Positions 8,031 through 16,775 of a DNA stretch of 64,000 nucleotides are shown piece by piece (the stretch's first letter is position 1; every line of letters begins with the position of its first letter). Source of the DNA: CAUZIZ01 sp965222655 (lineage in GTDB: Bacteria > Acidobacteriota > UBA6911 > RPQK01 > JAJDTT01). The stretch lies in NCBI GenBank assembly GCA_965222655.1, contig CBDCUP010000019.1:124001-188000 (forward strand), written 5' to 3'. The notes beneath the pieces are model-generated. The model saw only the letters and a program-made list of their open reading frames with translations, was not told the origin of the DNA and made no database searches. A program made the position numbers and the translations under genes.

Positions 8031-9122
8031 TCATTGTCTCAACGGGACTACGACCGGCTCCCGCTTCTCGGTCAATCGGCACAGCTGCTCAAAGTAGCGC
8101 ACCATGAGCTGTCCCACCAGGAACGTCCAGGCACCTCCAACCGAAGCCGAAATCAGCCGATCCTGTCGCGGAAACTTCTGGCGAAGGCGATATCCCCCTT
8201 CCCGAACCACGACGCCGGCAGCCAGTAGAGGAAGCAACTCTCGAGCCCTTTCGTGACTCAGCGGGTAACCGAAAGCTCTCGCTATCTTCAAGAGCATTGC
8301 GGTCTGAATCGCTGCTACTGGTAGGAGGTCACTGACGGGAATGGGTATGGCTCCCACGATACCGCTGGCAAGGGCAGACTGGGTGATCGTCGCATCGCAA
8401 ATGCTGCGGCGGAAATCCGGCAGGTTTCGGGTCAGGACGTAGAGGGACTTCGGTTCTCTTGCAACAATTGCCTTGAGAAGCCTTCGAATCGTTCCAGGCT
8501 TTTGAATCGACGCCGGAAAGACAGTGGTCGCCAGCAGCCGTTTGGCCTCTTTCAAAGCATCACCCGGACTCCGGGTCAAATCGATTTTGTTCAAGACGAC
8601 CAATAGAGGCTTGCCACATTTCTGAAGCCTTCGATAAAGATCCCGAGTCGATTCGGACAGTTCGAACCGTCCATCCAGAACCATCAAGACCATGTCCACT
8701 TCCTGAAGCTCAGGCGGCAAGCTCTGGTCTGATTCGTACCCCACGAACTCCGGCAGCCCGTGAAGGTTGACCGGCACGAAAATCGGATCCGACCCACTGG
8801 CCTGCCTGGCAGTGATCATTTTCACCAGGGAAGATTTGCCGGCGCGGGGCAGACCCGCAACTGCTATCTGGAAATGCTCATCCGACTGCAGGTCCTGCCA
8901 CTGCCTGCGAACCAGCTCCAGGACCTTGTCAAGATTGTCGGCGTCCGCCGGCAGAGAGTCGACTACCTGCTTGATGCGGTACTTGAAATCATCGGGGAAA
9001 AAGAGCAGCACCTGATCCAGAAACTCCAAGACTTCCGTCGGAGCCCAACCCCGCACCTTCGCGAAGACATCATTGTTCTCGGAACTCGATTCTCTAGGCT
9101 GAATGTCAGGTTTTTGGCTCAT
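8031..9122 (-). CDS. GTPase with C-terminal DUF697-like domain
   Basis: A 363-residue protein. A GTPase core has the P-loop GLPRAGKSSL (about 87-96), an Asp switch in VDMVLMVLDGR and the guanine-specificity motif NKID (about 176). From about 240 on, SALASGIVGAIPIPVSDLLP and the glycine-rich helices that follow match DUF697, found fused to Era/Der-like GTPases and often membrane-associated. The P-loop reads GLPRAGKSS, close to the GxxxxGKS consensus. The ATG at 9122 is chosen because upstream codons are low-complexity repeat sequence. Probably involved in envelope or stress functions; the exact role is unknown. The coiled-coil gene follows. Confidence 0.8.
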   Translation of the reverse strand: MSQKPDIQPRESSSENNDVFAKVRGWAPTEVLEFLDQVLLFFPDDFKYRIKQVVDSLPADADNLDKVLELVRRQWQDLQSDEHFQIAVAGLPRAGKSSLVKMITARQASGSDPIFVPVNLHGLPEFVGYESDQSLPPELQEVDMVLMVLDGRFELSESTRDLYRRLQKCGKPLLVVLNKIDLTRSPGDALKEAKRLLATTVFPASIQKPGTIRRLLKAIVAREPKSLYVLTRNLPDFRRSICDATITQSALASGIVGAIPIPVSDLLPVAAIQTAMLLKIARAFGYPLSHERARELLPLLAAGVVVREGGYRLRQKFPRQDRLISASVGGAWTFLVGQLMVRYFEQLCRLTEKREPVVVPLRQ

Positions 9123-9327
9123 GCTCTCGTCCGATCTATTGTATACCGGAAGAAAGAAAGAGTCACAGGTCGCAGGTCGCGGGTCGCGGAGGGAACAGTA
9201 TCTACTGATGCAAGGGCGCCACGCAGCCGCGCAGGGTCCGAGTGCCCGCACTGTTCAACGCTGAAACTTCCTTGCCCTTGCCCATCGTGACTCCATCCGA
9301 GCGGGCTCGGCTGAGTGCAAGACGGTG

Positions 9328-9741
9328 TTATGAACCCGTCCTCCTGGTCTTGAATTTGATTTCGCTGAACTCTGATTCCCTCCAGACGAAACAGTGTATA
9401 TCAGGTGACGGTTCCTCCAGCGAAACGATCCAGTAACTGACATCGTGGTAGTGGAACTCGGCAACGTCACGCTCGGAGGGGAAAGCCGCGGAGCTGATGT
9501 GGGAGTGATAGATACCCAGGAATTGCCTGGATTCAGAACGCACCCGGCGCATGAAAGCAAACAGGTCTTGGGGGGCGATGAAGAATTCGCAGGGACTCCG
9601 CTCCAGGTTGGCTGTCGGCGTCACTTCATCGATCAGAGGATCGACACCCGAGAGAAGACCGCAGCACTCCAGCGGATACTCAACCTGAGCGTGACCGATC
9701 ATTTCTTGAAGGACCCGTTGCTCGATCTCGATCGTCTCCAA
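9328..9741 (-). CDS. JAMM/MPN-domain metallopeptidase
   Basis: A zinc isopeptidase-like JAB1/MPN protein of about 137 residues. The JAMM motif is complete: a glutamate in YPLECCGLLSG, YHSHISSAAFPSERD (HxHx7-8SxxD) and the hydrophobic core between. Bacterial relatives (Mec+/RadC-like) trim C-terminal residues from ThiS/MoaD-like sulfur carriers, but no such carrier gene is adjacent. The start is unclear. A GTG at 9765 lies inside a tandem GAGCAGT repeat, while a TTG at 9741 is preceded by GAGGAGG at good spacing, so I prefer 9741. It lies downstream of priA on the same strand. Confidence 0.85.
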   Translation of the reverse strand: METIEIEQRVLQEMIGHAQVEYPLECCGLLSGVDPLIDEVTPTANLERSPCEFFIAPQDLFAFMRRVRSESRQFLGIYHSHISSAAFPSERDVAEFHYHDVSYWIVSLEEPSPDIHCFVWRESEFSEIKFKTRRTGS

Positions 9742-9788
9742 GACGAAGCCCTCCTCACTGCTCACTGCTCACTGCTCACCAGGGATTC

Positions 9789-12092
9789 TCAAATCAAAGT
9801 AATGGGATCGACGTCAACTGACACCTTGCTCAAGTTCCACTTCTTCTCTCGGAGGCTGGTCAGACTGCGACGGATCACCTCATGCGCTTCCTGACGCCGG
9901 ATTGTCTTGATCAGGATCTGAAACCGATACTGCCCTTTGAGACGCTCCAAAGCGGCCGGAGCCGGACCTAGAACCCGCATCCGATCGGCGCTTGAACATG
10001 TCTTTCGGTGCCGAATCAGCAGGCTGCAGAGCTGGGTCGCAAGTTGGCTGGCCTTCTCCCGGTCTCGATCCTGGACCAGCAGATTCACCAGGGCCGAGAA
10101 GGGGGGATACTGGAAGCGACGACGGAACTGGATCTCTCTCTGGAAAAAAGTCGAGTAGTCCTGCAGGTGAGAAGACTTGAGGCTGTAGTGGTTGGGATAG
10201 AAGGTCTGCACCACTACCTCTCCTTTCCGCGCTCCTCTCCCCGCCCGCCCGGCGACCTGGGTCAAGAGTTGAAAGGTTCTTTCAGCGGCCCTGAAGTCGG
10301 GCAGTCTCAGTCCCTGATCTGCCGAAAGAACACCCACCAGGGTCACCCGGGGGAAATGGTGTCCCTTGGCGATCATCTGGGTACCGACCAGGATATCGGT
10401 TTTCCCGGCGCCGAAGCGTTCCAGGATACGCTGCATACTGCCCTTTCTCCGCACGGCATCCCGGTCCATTCGATCGATTACTGCATCGGGGAACTGCTCC
10501 TGCAGGAGCCCCTCGACCTTCTCGGTTCCCTCTCCAATGAAGTAGATGTACTGCTTACCACATTGACTACAGCGGTCGGGGACGGGACGAGATTGACCGC
10601 AATAGTGACACAGAATCCGGCTCAGCCCCTGGTGGTAGGTCAGGCTGATGCTACAATTCCCGCAGAGTTCGGTGGCTCCACAGCTACGACAGAGCAGAGC
10701 CGCCGAATAGCCCCGCCGATTCAACAAGATCAGAGCCTGTTCCCCTCGTTTCATACGCTCTTCGAGCTGCTCCCTGAGCAGATCCGAGATCACCAGCGCC
10801 TTACCGTGCCTTTCAAACTCGACCCGCATGTCAACGATGTGAACTCGGGGTAAAGAGCGCTCCTGAATACGAGAGGAAAGGATCTGATACTCGGGACGTC
10901 CCTTCTGAACCGAAGAATAGTAGGTTTCCAGCTGGGGAGTAGCGCTGCCCAACACCACCAGAGCTCCCTCGAGTTGGCCTCGCTTCAGAGCCGTGTCTCG
11001 GGCGTGATAGCGTGGCAACTCCTCTTGCTTATAGGAGGAGTCATGCTCCTCATCGATGATGATGATTCCCAGATCGGGCAAAGGAGCAAAAACAGCCGAG
11101 CGGGTTCCGATCGCCACTCGGGCCCGACCCTCTCGGATCCTGAGCCACTCGTCAAAGCGCTCTCCCTCCGACAACTGACTGTGCAGAATCGCGACCTGGT
11201 CGCCGAACCACGCTCGGAACTGGACCGAGATCTGGGGCGTCAGGCCTATCTCCGGGACCAACACCAGCGCCGATCGTGACAGTTCCAACGCCAGGGCAAT
11301 GGCATTCAGATAGATTTCCGTCTTACCGCTTCCAGTAATGCCGTGAATCAGCATGCTATTGAAGCCGCCCTTTAGCAAACGATCTCGGATGGCATCGCTG
11401 ATCCGTTGCTGGTCATCGGTGAGGCGGTGCCTGGTTGGACTCGGGGGTTTCGGCTGATCCGACCAGGGCGAGCGACTCACCTGGATGTCACCGATCTGCA
11501 GTATCCCTCTTGCCGCAAGGTTCTTGAGGAGACCGATACTGCAGCCGACCTCTCGGCTGAAATGAGTAAGCAAGACCGGTAGATCTCGATCACACAACCC
11601 ATCAACCACTGACTTCTGTCGAGGGGTCAGGCCGGCTTCCCCCGGACGGACCTCCTGGATGGCCAGCTGCTGCTTGAGCGGCCAGCCTTCCTTGCGGGAG
11701 AAGCGATTGGAAGCTGCATTCCGACTGAGCAGCCCCGGCGGCAACATTGTCCGAAGCACCTCTCCCAGTGGGCCGAGGTAGTAACGGGTCATCCAACCAG
11801 CGAGTTCCAGCAGAGTGGGTGAGAGGACGGGCTCTCTGTCTAGAACCTGGCGGATCTCTTTGATCCCGGGGGCAACCTCTCCCGGCTCCAGGGAAACAAC
11901 CATTCCGGTGAGGGATCGATTCCCGAAAGGCACCAGCACACGGCACCCAGGAACCGGTGGGGCTGATCGCATGGACTCCGGAATCGAATAGGAAAAGCTC
12001 TGGAAAACGGGTAGTGGAACCGCAACCTGGGCCAACCTGACCTCGCCCGGCTTGCCGGCGTTGGATGTGCCAAGGATGGAGTCAGGCTTCAC
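9789..12092 (-). CDS. priA: primosomal protein N' (replication restart helicase)
   Basis: A 3'-5' DNA helicase that reloads the replisome at stalled forks. The 767-residue protein has the N-terminal DNA-binding domain (VPLPVFQSFSYSIP), the helicase P-loop ITGSGKTEIYL (about 255), the DEEH Walker B box with SSYKQEELPRYHARD, and helicase motifs in TQMIAKGHHFPRVTLVG and GRAGRG. Paired Cys clusters between them (CRSCGATELCGNC, CHYCGQ, CSQCGKQY) bind two zinc ions. Length and domain order are normal. It lies 24 bp upstream of the JAMM gene region, same strand. Confidence 0.97.
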   Translation of the reverse strand: MKPDSILGTSNAGKPGEVRLAQVAVPLPVFQSFSYSIPESMRSAPPVPGCRVLVPFGNRSLTGMVVSLEPGEVAPGIKEIRQVLDREPVLSPTLLELAGWMTRYYLGPLGEVLRTMLPPGLLSRNAASNRFSRKEGWPLKQQLAIQEVRPGEAGLTPRQKSVVDGLCDRDLPVLLTHFSREVGCSIGLLKNLAARGILQIGDIQVSRSPWSDQPKPPSPTRHRLTDDQQRISDAIRDRLLKGGFNSMLIHGITGSGKTEIYLNAIALALELSRSALVLVPEIGLTPQISVQFRAWFGDQVAILHSQLSEGERFDEWLRIREGRARVAIGTRSAVFAPLPDLGIIIIDEEHDSSYKQEELPRYHARDTALKRGQLEGALVVLGSATPQLETYYSSVQKGRPEYQILSSRIQERSLPRVHIVDMRVEFERHGKALVISDLLREQLEERMKRGEQALILLNRRGYSAALLCRSCGATELCGNCSISLTYHQGLSRILCHYCGQSRPVPDRCSQCGKQYIYFIGEGTEKVEGLLQEQFPDAVIDRMDRDAVRRKGSMQRILERFGAGKTDILVGTQMIAKGHHFPRVTLVGVLSADQGLRLPDFRAAERTFQLLTQVAGRAGRGARKGEVVVQTFYPNHYSLKSSHLQDYSTFFQREIQFRRRFQYPPFSALVNLLVQDRDREKASQLATQLCSLLIRHRKTCSSADRMRVLGPAPAALERLKGQYRFQILIKTIRRQEAHEVIRRSLTSLREKKWNLSKVSVDVDPITLI

Positions 12093-12143
12093 CAGTGCAG
12101 GGTACAGCTTAGAGGTTGCAGGTTAAAGGTTGCAGGTTTCATA

Positions 12144-12320
12144 GCCCCTCCCTGGCAGCGCGGCTCAAACGAAAGCACCAACGGACTGCTCAGACAATAC
12201 TTCCCGAAAGGAATGGATCTCTCAAACGTCGACCAGAACTGACTGAATGAAGTGGCAAGACAGTTAAACGAACGACCGAGAAAGACGCTAGACTACAAAA
12301 CACCAGCCGAACGATCTAAC
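12144..12320 (+). pseudogene. IS30-family transposase remnant (C-terminal part)
   Basis: Frame starting at 12144 reads PPWQRGSNESTNGLLRQYFP, then KGMDLSNVDQN, a TGA stop, LNEVARQLNERPRKTLDYKT and PAE. This is the conserved C-terminal block of IS30 transposases, with the catalytic Glu in RGSNES and the RPRKTL motif. The in-frame stop and the absence of any N-terminal two-thirds show that it is dead. It fills the gap between priA and the kelch gene. Confidence 0.85.
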
Positions 12321-12345
12321 CCTCGACTGCGGGTCCGGGAGCGCT

Positions 12346-12459
12346 ATGTTGGATAGAGAGCACAGAGTTACAACCATCCTGGCGACCCTCTGCCTAATCT
12401 TAGGCCCCCTGGTGAACGCCGAACGGGTTACCCCGGAGAGTCTATCCTTGGCGGCGTAG
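12346..12459 (+). other. 37-codon ORF with signal-peptide-like sequence
   Basis: ATG at 12346 encodes a short peptide with a hydrophobic stretch (TTILATLCLILGPLVNA) and a plausible cleavage site, then stops at 12459. It could be the N-terminal stub of a lost exported protein. Nothing downstream continues it in another frame, as the minus-strand kelch gene begins at once. Confidence 0.25.
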
Positions 12460-12473
12460 TTGGGGAGGTTCTT

Positions 12474-13772
12474 CTACCGTTCCTGAATGGTACCTATTAC
12501 GACCTCGTCCGTCACATTGTGTGCGCCGACCACTTCACCCCCGCAGAGATAGAGTTTGTTACCCACCCGGCTCAATTCCGCGCTGAGGCGGTACACTCCC
12601 TTTGAGAAATCAAAGCCTTTGTTCTCCAGGAGCTGCTGGCGACGCTCGGCTGGAGCCTGATAAGAGGGGATCTGGCTGGGCAGTACTCGATAGGTCTCCT
12701 TTAGCGTATCGAACACCAGAACATCGAAGTTCGGCGAACGCACCTCGGCGATCCGGTCTTGGTACTGGTAGGGATGTTCGACCGGGTAGTCCTTGATGCC
12801 GCCGGTGATAATGATGTAGCGATCCTTATAGGGTGCTGCATCCCAGCCATATACCGGCCGCGGTACGTCGGGCAGTCTTCTCCACTGTTGCGTCTCCAGG
12901 TTGAAAACATAGGCGTCTCCGCAGCCCCTGATATAGGGACCCAACGGGCCAGAATCGTGCTCCGCATAGTTGATGTAGATTCCGCCGAAGATATAGATGT
13001 TCTGGCCGATCGCTGTCGTCGCCATCGAGGTGCGCGCCATCGAGGGAAAGGGAGGCAGATGCGTCCAACCGCTCTCCGGAGACGAGGTGTCGAAGGCTTC
13101 GACCGCGTTGACGTACACGCCTGGATGGTCTCCCGAGAAGGGAGGTCTCCGCGGCTGACCAAAAGAGGCCTGCCCTCCCAGAACGACGATCGTACTGCCC
13201 ACCACCGTCGCTCCGCGGCCCGGACTGAAACGGCCGATGTCAAGGCCTGGCAGCTCCTTCCAGCGCCAACTGCCTGACCGCTTGGAGAGGCGAAACATCC
13301 GGCTGCTGGAGGGGTCGTTCTGATCCTTGGGCCAGATGACCCATCCGGTCAAGACGTAGAAGTCCGCACCTACTGCAACTCCCTGCGGCCACTTGATCCC
13401 TACCGGCAACTCGGGCAGAATCTCGTACTTCATTGTGCGAGTATCCAGCCGCCAGGCGCTGTTATGATTTCCCCGGTCGCGCAATTGGTTCAGCCGTCCG
13501 TGCGGGGCTTTCGGCACCCATCCAGGATATCCGGGGGAGCCGGCGGCCAGAATCGCGTCGCCGATCGCAGCCTGCGCCTGACCTTTGGTCGGCCAGGGCA
13601 TCGGAGGACCCATTTCCCAGGTGATGTCCCTGATCTCGAAATCTCCCGAGGCCTGCCGCTGGCTGGTTGCACCGGCTTTCGAGAGGGACGCAATCGGAGC
13701 CCCCAGACTCGAGGACATGCCGGTAGCAACAGCAATACCTGTTTTCTTCAGAAACTGACGTCGATTGTCCAT
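12474..13772 (-). CDS. Tat-exported kelch-repeat protein
   Basis: A 432-residue exported protein. The N-terminus MDNRRQFLKKTGIAVATG is a twin-arginine signal. The body holds kelch-type beta-propeller blades: each has a diglycine preceded by hydrophobics and followed by a Trp-containing strand, for example GSTIVVLGGQ, GQNIYIFGGIY, RYIIITGGI and GNKLYLCGGE. The start at 13772 places the RR motif near the terminus, whereas a longer frame adds 12 codons without support. Likely a periplasmic binding or carbohydrate-related beta-propeller, like kelch proteins linked to N-acetylneuraminate epimerases; the substrate is unknown. Confidence 0.85.
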   Translation of the reverse strand: MDNRRQFLKKTGIAVATGMSSSLGAPIASLSKAGATSQRQASGDFEIRDITWEMGPPMPWPTKGQAQAAIGDAILAAGSPGYPGWVPKAPHGRLNQLRDRGNHNSAWRLDTRTMKYEILPELPVGIKWPQGVAVGADFYVLTGWVIWPKDQNDPSSSRMFRLSKRSGSWRWKELPGLDIGRFSPGRGATVVGSTIVVLGGQASFGQPRRPPFSGDHPGVYVNAVEAFDTSSPESGWTHLPPFPSMARTSMATTAIGQNIYIFGGIYINYAEHDSGPLGPYIRGCGDAYVFNLETQQWRRLPDVPRPVYGWDAAPYKDRYIIITGGIKDYPVEHPYQYQDRIAEVRSPNFDVLVFDTLKETYRVLPSQIPSYQAPAERRQQLLENKGFDFSKGVYRLSAELSRVGNKLYLCGGEVVGAHNVTDEVVIGTIQER

Positions 13773-14016
13773 CGTCTCCACGCTCCCCCTGGGAGACCAC
13801 TCAGCCACCCAGGACTTACCTGGTAGCCTGCGTCGCTTCGGTCAACACGGTTTCCGTGCTGACAACCACTCCGTCCCGCTCCTCGAAAGGAACCTCTCAA
13901 CTAATGCTATTATTCAATCAACGCGTTTTCCACTCCGCATCCAGAAGCTGCTAAGCTTGCTCTGTTGGCTACCAGTCGACGATCGAGCCGTCGTCAAGAT
14001 CGTACCTTGGCAGATA

Positions 14017-14115
14017 CTAGCGCGGTTCGCCGACCGGTGCCATCAACTTTTCCTCATCGATCGTAATGCCGAGACCGGGCTTGTAGGAGAATATGCGCAG
14101 TCCTGAGAGCCCCAT
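14017..14115 (-). pseudogene. C-terminal fragment resembling enolase-superfamily enzymes
   Basis: The minus-strand frame from 14115 encodes a 32-residue end containing FSYKPGLGITIDEEKL, like the C-terminal strand of mandelate racemase/galactonate dehydratase-type enzymes (PGLG.EIDEE). No upstream catalytic domain is present, because the DUF309 gene occupies that DNA on the other strand. Probably a relic left after replacement of the main gene. The rest of 13773-14092 has no gene that I recognise. Confidence 0.4.
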
Positions 14116-14602
14116 TCGCTATACCCGAAAGCCTTTCCCATCCTACCGGCATCTCCCGGGGCTGACCCCTCATCCTCGGAGGCATCCTCAAGGTCATCTA
14201 CACGGGGTCCCGGAGATGGATGTGGTACCTCTCGATCCGGGGGCCTGGCGAGAATCGATCGATTACCTGTACGGAGTTGATCTCTACAACCACCTCTATT
14301 ACTGGGAGGCGCACGAGGCCTGGGAGGGGCCCTGGAAGGTGATGTCTCGGCAGGCATTCCCCTCCGTCTTTCTGCAGGGTTTGATCCAAGTAGCAGCGGC
14401 CCTGCTGAAGAGGGAACTAGGGGTGACGGAAGGAATGCGGCGTTTGTCCCGCGCCGGGTTCACCCGGCTGGAACGGGTCCGCCGAACTCATGACAGTTAC
14501 TGCGGCCTGAAACTATCGGAATTCATCGAGGCAACGGAGTATTTTCTCCTTACGCCCCGATCGTCCTCGGAGAGCAGCCCCCCCCTCATCGTTCTCGGCT
14601 GA
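14093..14602 (+). CDS. DUF309-family protein
   Basis: A 169-residue cytoplasmic protein. Residues about 61-110 (LYNHLYYWEAHEAWEGPWK, then FLQGLIQVAAALLKRELG) are the DUF309 helical core with its conserved H-E-W-E pattern. The N-terminal FPSYRHLPGLTPHPRRHPQG is typical of a longer subgroup. Function unknown. The start at 14093 has GGAG only 3 nt upstream, which is close, and the gene's first bases overlap the relic on the opposite strand. A TIR-element copy begins 47 bp after its stop. Confidence 0.85.
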   Translation: MRSPESPIRYTRKPFPSYRHLPGLTPHPRRHPQGHLHGVPEMDVVPLDPGAWRESIDYLYGVDLYNHLYYWEAHEAWEGPWKVMSRQAFPSVFLQGLIQVAAALLKRELGVTEGMRRLSRAGFTRLERVRRTHDSYCGLKLSEFIEATEYFLLTPRSSSESSPPLIVLG

Positions 14603-14649
14603 GTCTACCTGAAGACGGATGACGACGGGATCGTCCGGGGGCACACCTC

Positions 14650-14831
14650 TAGCCCGCATTTCTCATACCCGGTCGTCGCGAGAGGCCGAAAGCGCCGTCC
14701 TGACAAGGCTTGCGACCGAGGCCCCCGCAGTCGTACTTTGACAGTACGTCGAGGAGGCCGACGGAGCATAACGCAGTCAGGGCGGATGATTGCGGCCTCG
14801 CAGCAGACTGGGTGTGAGAAATGCGGGCTAG
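14650..14831. repeat. 180-bp element with 16-bp terminal inverted repeats, copy 2
   Basis: Bounded by TAGCCCGCATTTCTCA and its exact complement TGAGAAATGCGGGCTA. The interior has a GTCGTACT/AGTACGTCG hairpin and no convincing ORF. Nearly identical copies lie at 23928-24108 and 61634-61814, and a divergent copy at 53819-54013. Size, TIRs and lack of a transposase resemble a MITE-type non-autonomous element. Confidence 0.9.
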
Positions 14832-15190
14832 ACTCCGCGACTGCGGCGCTGTGGCTTGGGTTCGTCGACTTCTGCCAGCACGCTACGGTTGACGAATTCC
14901 GGGAACATGATCTCCAAGTCGATGTTACTGGCGACACCGCCGTGGTCAGCTTCGCCTATGAGATGGTCTACGAGCGTTATGGAGAGCGCTACAGGGCGAC
15001 AGGTCGCGATCTGTGGGTCTTCGCGAAGCAGGGCAAAGACTGGCTGGCGGTATGGCGTGCCATGTTCGATCTCGCTGAGAATCCCGCCCAACGAGCCGCT
15101 CCACTTGGCACGGCCCGCGTCGGGTGGCTGGGGAATTCAACGCTTGTTCACAGTTGGCCGTGCAAGTTAGCCTATTCGTTAGATGTCTAG
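14832..15190 (+). pseudogene. SnoaL/DUF4440-like protein lacking its N-terminus
   Basis: Right after the TIR element, the frame encodes LGFVDFCQHATVDEFREHDL, then VSFAYEMVYERYGERYRATG, LWVFAKQGKDWLAVWRAMF and DLAENP. This is the second half of a NTF2-like (SnoaL/DUF4440) fold. The first helices of the fold are missing and the open frame runs back into the repeat, so the element or a deletion removed the true 5' end. The tail after DLAENP looks non-conserved. Confidence 0.6.
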
Positions 15191-15240
15191 AAAACCAACG
15201 GAATGAACCCTGGTCCAGCCTGTCGTCGCGAGGGGAGATC

Positions 15241-15372
15241 ATGAGAGTCACGATGGTGTTCCTTATCGTCGCTTGTTTCGTCGCAAATGTTTTGGCATCG
15301 TCTGCCCCAGAGCGGGCTCGGGCGGAAGCGCGGGAGATCTACGCTCAGGTGGTCGCATTCAAGACCTCGTAG
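15241..15372 (+). pseudogene. N-terminal stub of an exported hydrolase-like protein
   Basis: ATG at 15241, preceded by GGGGAG, encodes a signal peptide (VFLIVACFVANVLASSAPE) and then ARAEAREIYAQVVAFKTS before a stop at 15372. The latter part resembles the start of M20-type peptidases, where a helix leads to the FKTS-like segment. The catalytic body is absent. It is either a tiny exported peptide or, more likely, the remains of a broken gene. Confidence 0.4.
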
Positions 15373-15998
15373 AGTGCCAAAACTCCACCGAGCGGTAAGC
15401 GACCGAAGTCAGCGGGCCGGCCGTTGTCGCCTTGACGGTACCTTTCCCGGCAAAAAGAACATACAATTAATATTTGTAACCGTGGTTGGCGGAAGACTGG
15501 CCGAAAAGGATCGTTGGTTGCTCGGGCCGCCAGGAATCCGTCGACACCCAACCACAACACGGGCGGGCTGGCATTCTGGTTCATTCGTGCCGAGCGCTAC
15601 AAGCGTTCCGAGGGTAGGCCGTTCCGATCAGTGTAAGAGCGCTGCCAAAAACTCGCGTCCGCTTGAGTCGTAAGCTATTCGAGCACTAGCGCAACGTGTT
15701 CTACGCCTCGCACGGTCTCATTCCACGTGCGCGTGAGGATTCGTTTTTAGTGAGCGTAGGGTGAACCGCACTTTGGCGGTTTGATGACGCTGCTTTTGGC
15801 CGTCGTGAGTGGGCGAGGTGTTCGATGCGGCGGATAAGCTCGCGCCGAAGATCCCAGAGTCGAGTACTTCCAGGATCTGTTTAGTGTAGGAAACGATCAT
15901 CAATCTTCTGGAGACGGAACTCTCCGACAGTTCGGCGGCCGAACGCGTGATCCCTTTGCGGCGTTCACGGGAAAGACAATCAGAGGAAACAACACACG
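15373..15998. other. 626-bp stretch without a recognised gene
   Basis: Frames on both strands are broken or have unlikely composition. I see no domain, RNA gene or clear repeat. It sits between two gene remnants and the nucleotidyltransferase module, so it is probably decayed coding DNA. The promoter of the module must lie near its right end. Confidence 0.4.
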
Positions 15999-16775
15999 AT
16001 GCACATTGATACAGAATGTAATCAAGTGGCAACCGCGCTGCTGCTTGCGGCAGGAATCGGTAGCAGGCTACGACCGCTAACGGAGAATCAGCCCAAGTGC
16101 CTCACCGAAGTCGATGGGATCTCCATTCTTGAGCGTTTGGTTTATTGCCTGGGTCAGCAGGGCGTCGAGCGTCTGGTGGTCGTGGTGGGACACCTTGAGC
16201 ACAGAATCCGCGAGTTCCTCGGAGAGCAAAGGGACGGCGTCTCGATCGAGTATGTGGTGAATCCACAATATCGCACGACCAATAATCTATATTCACTGTG
16301 GTTGGCACGGGAAGTCATCCAGGAGCCGTTTCTGCTCGTCGAATCTGACGTTCTCTTCCAGCCGTCGCTACTCGCTGATCTTCTACAACCCGACAGGATC
16401 GCCGTCTCATCAATGCGACTGTGGATGAACGGCAGCACCGTTACAGTCGACGTTTTCCAGTCGGTTCGCGCTTTTCAGCTTGGCGAAGACCATCCGACCG
16501 AAGAGCTGCGGTACAAGACCGTCAACATTTGCAGTCTCTCCCTCAAGTCCTGGCGGCGGATCATTCGGGAATTGGAGCGGCAGGTTGCCGAGGGTCACGT
16601 TAACAGGTTTTACGAGAGCGTTTTTGCGGAAATGGTGGCCGACGGCAGACTCTCCTTTCAAGCGGTCTTTTTTGATCCCGGATCATGGTACGAGATCGAT
16701 ACGCCTCAAGACCTTGATCAAGCCGAGCTGCTCTTTGGCGGACCGACGGATGATAACAGAACATGCCGGAACTGA
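15999..16775 (+). CDS. LicC/PntC-like sugar- or alcohol-phosphate nucleotidyltransferase
   Basis: A 258-residue NTP_transferase fold enzyme. It opens with LLLAAGIGSRLRPLTENQPK (about 15-34, nucleotide loop and catalytic Lys). NPQYRTTNNLYSLWLAREVI and FLLVESDVLF (metal-binding Asp) follow, as in CTP:phosphocholine and CTP:2-aminoethylphosphonate cytidylyltransferases. Its stop overlaps the methyltransferase start by 13 bp and a CDP-alcohol phosphotransferase follows, so a likely product is a CDP-activated alcohol or phosphonate used for a lipid headgroup. A sugar-phosphate substrate cannot be excluded from sequence. Confidence 0.8.
   Translation: MHIDTECNQVATALLLAAGIGSRLRPLTENQPKCLTEVDGISILERLVYCLGQQGVERLVVVVGHLEHRIREFLGEQRDGVSIEYVVNPQYRTTNNLYSLWLAREVIQEPFLLVESDVLFQPSLLADLLQPDRIAVSSMRLWMNGSTVTVDVFQSVRAFQLGEDHPTEELRYKTVNICSLSLKSWRRIIRELERQVAEGHVNRFYESVFAEMVADGRLSFQAVFFDPGSWYEIDTPQDLDQAELLFGGPTDDNRTCRN

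Noticed and set aside
9760..9781. Regulatory direct repeats CTCACTG before the JAMM gene
   Set aside because: Short tandem tracts of this sort (also TGCAACCTGCAACC at 33316 and GGTCGCAGGTCGCGGGTCGC at 9168) are scattered through the window and look like simple-sequence expansion, not operator sites.
14650..14831. A conserved small protein in the 180-bp element (antisense frame containing CVMLRRPPRRTVKVRLRG)
   Set aside because: The frame is shared only because the element DNA is conserved. It has no ribosome site, and the divergent copy at 53819 changes its sequence and length.
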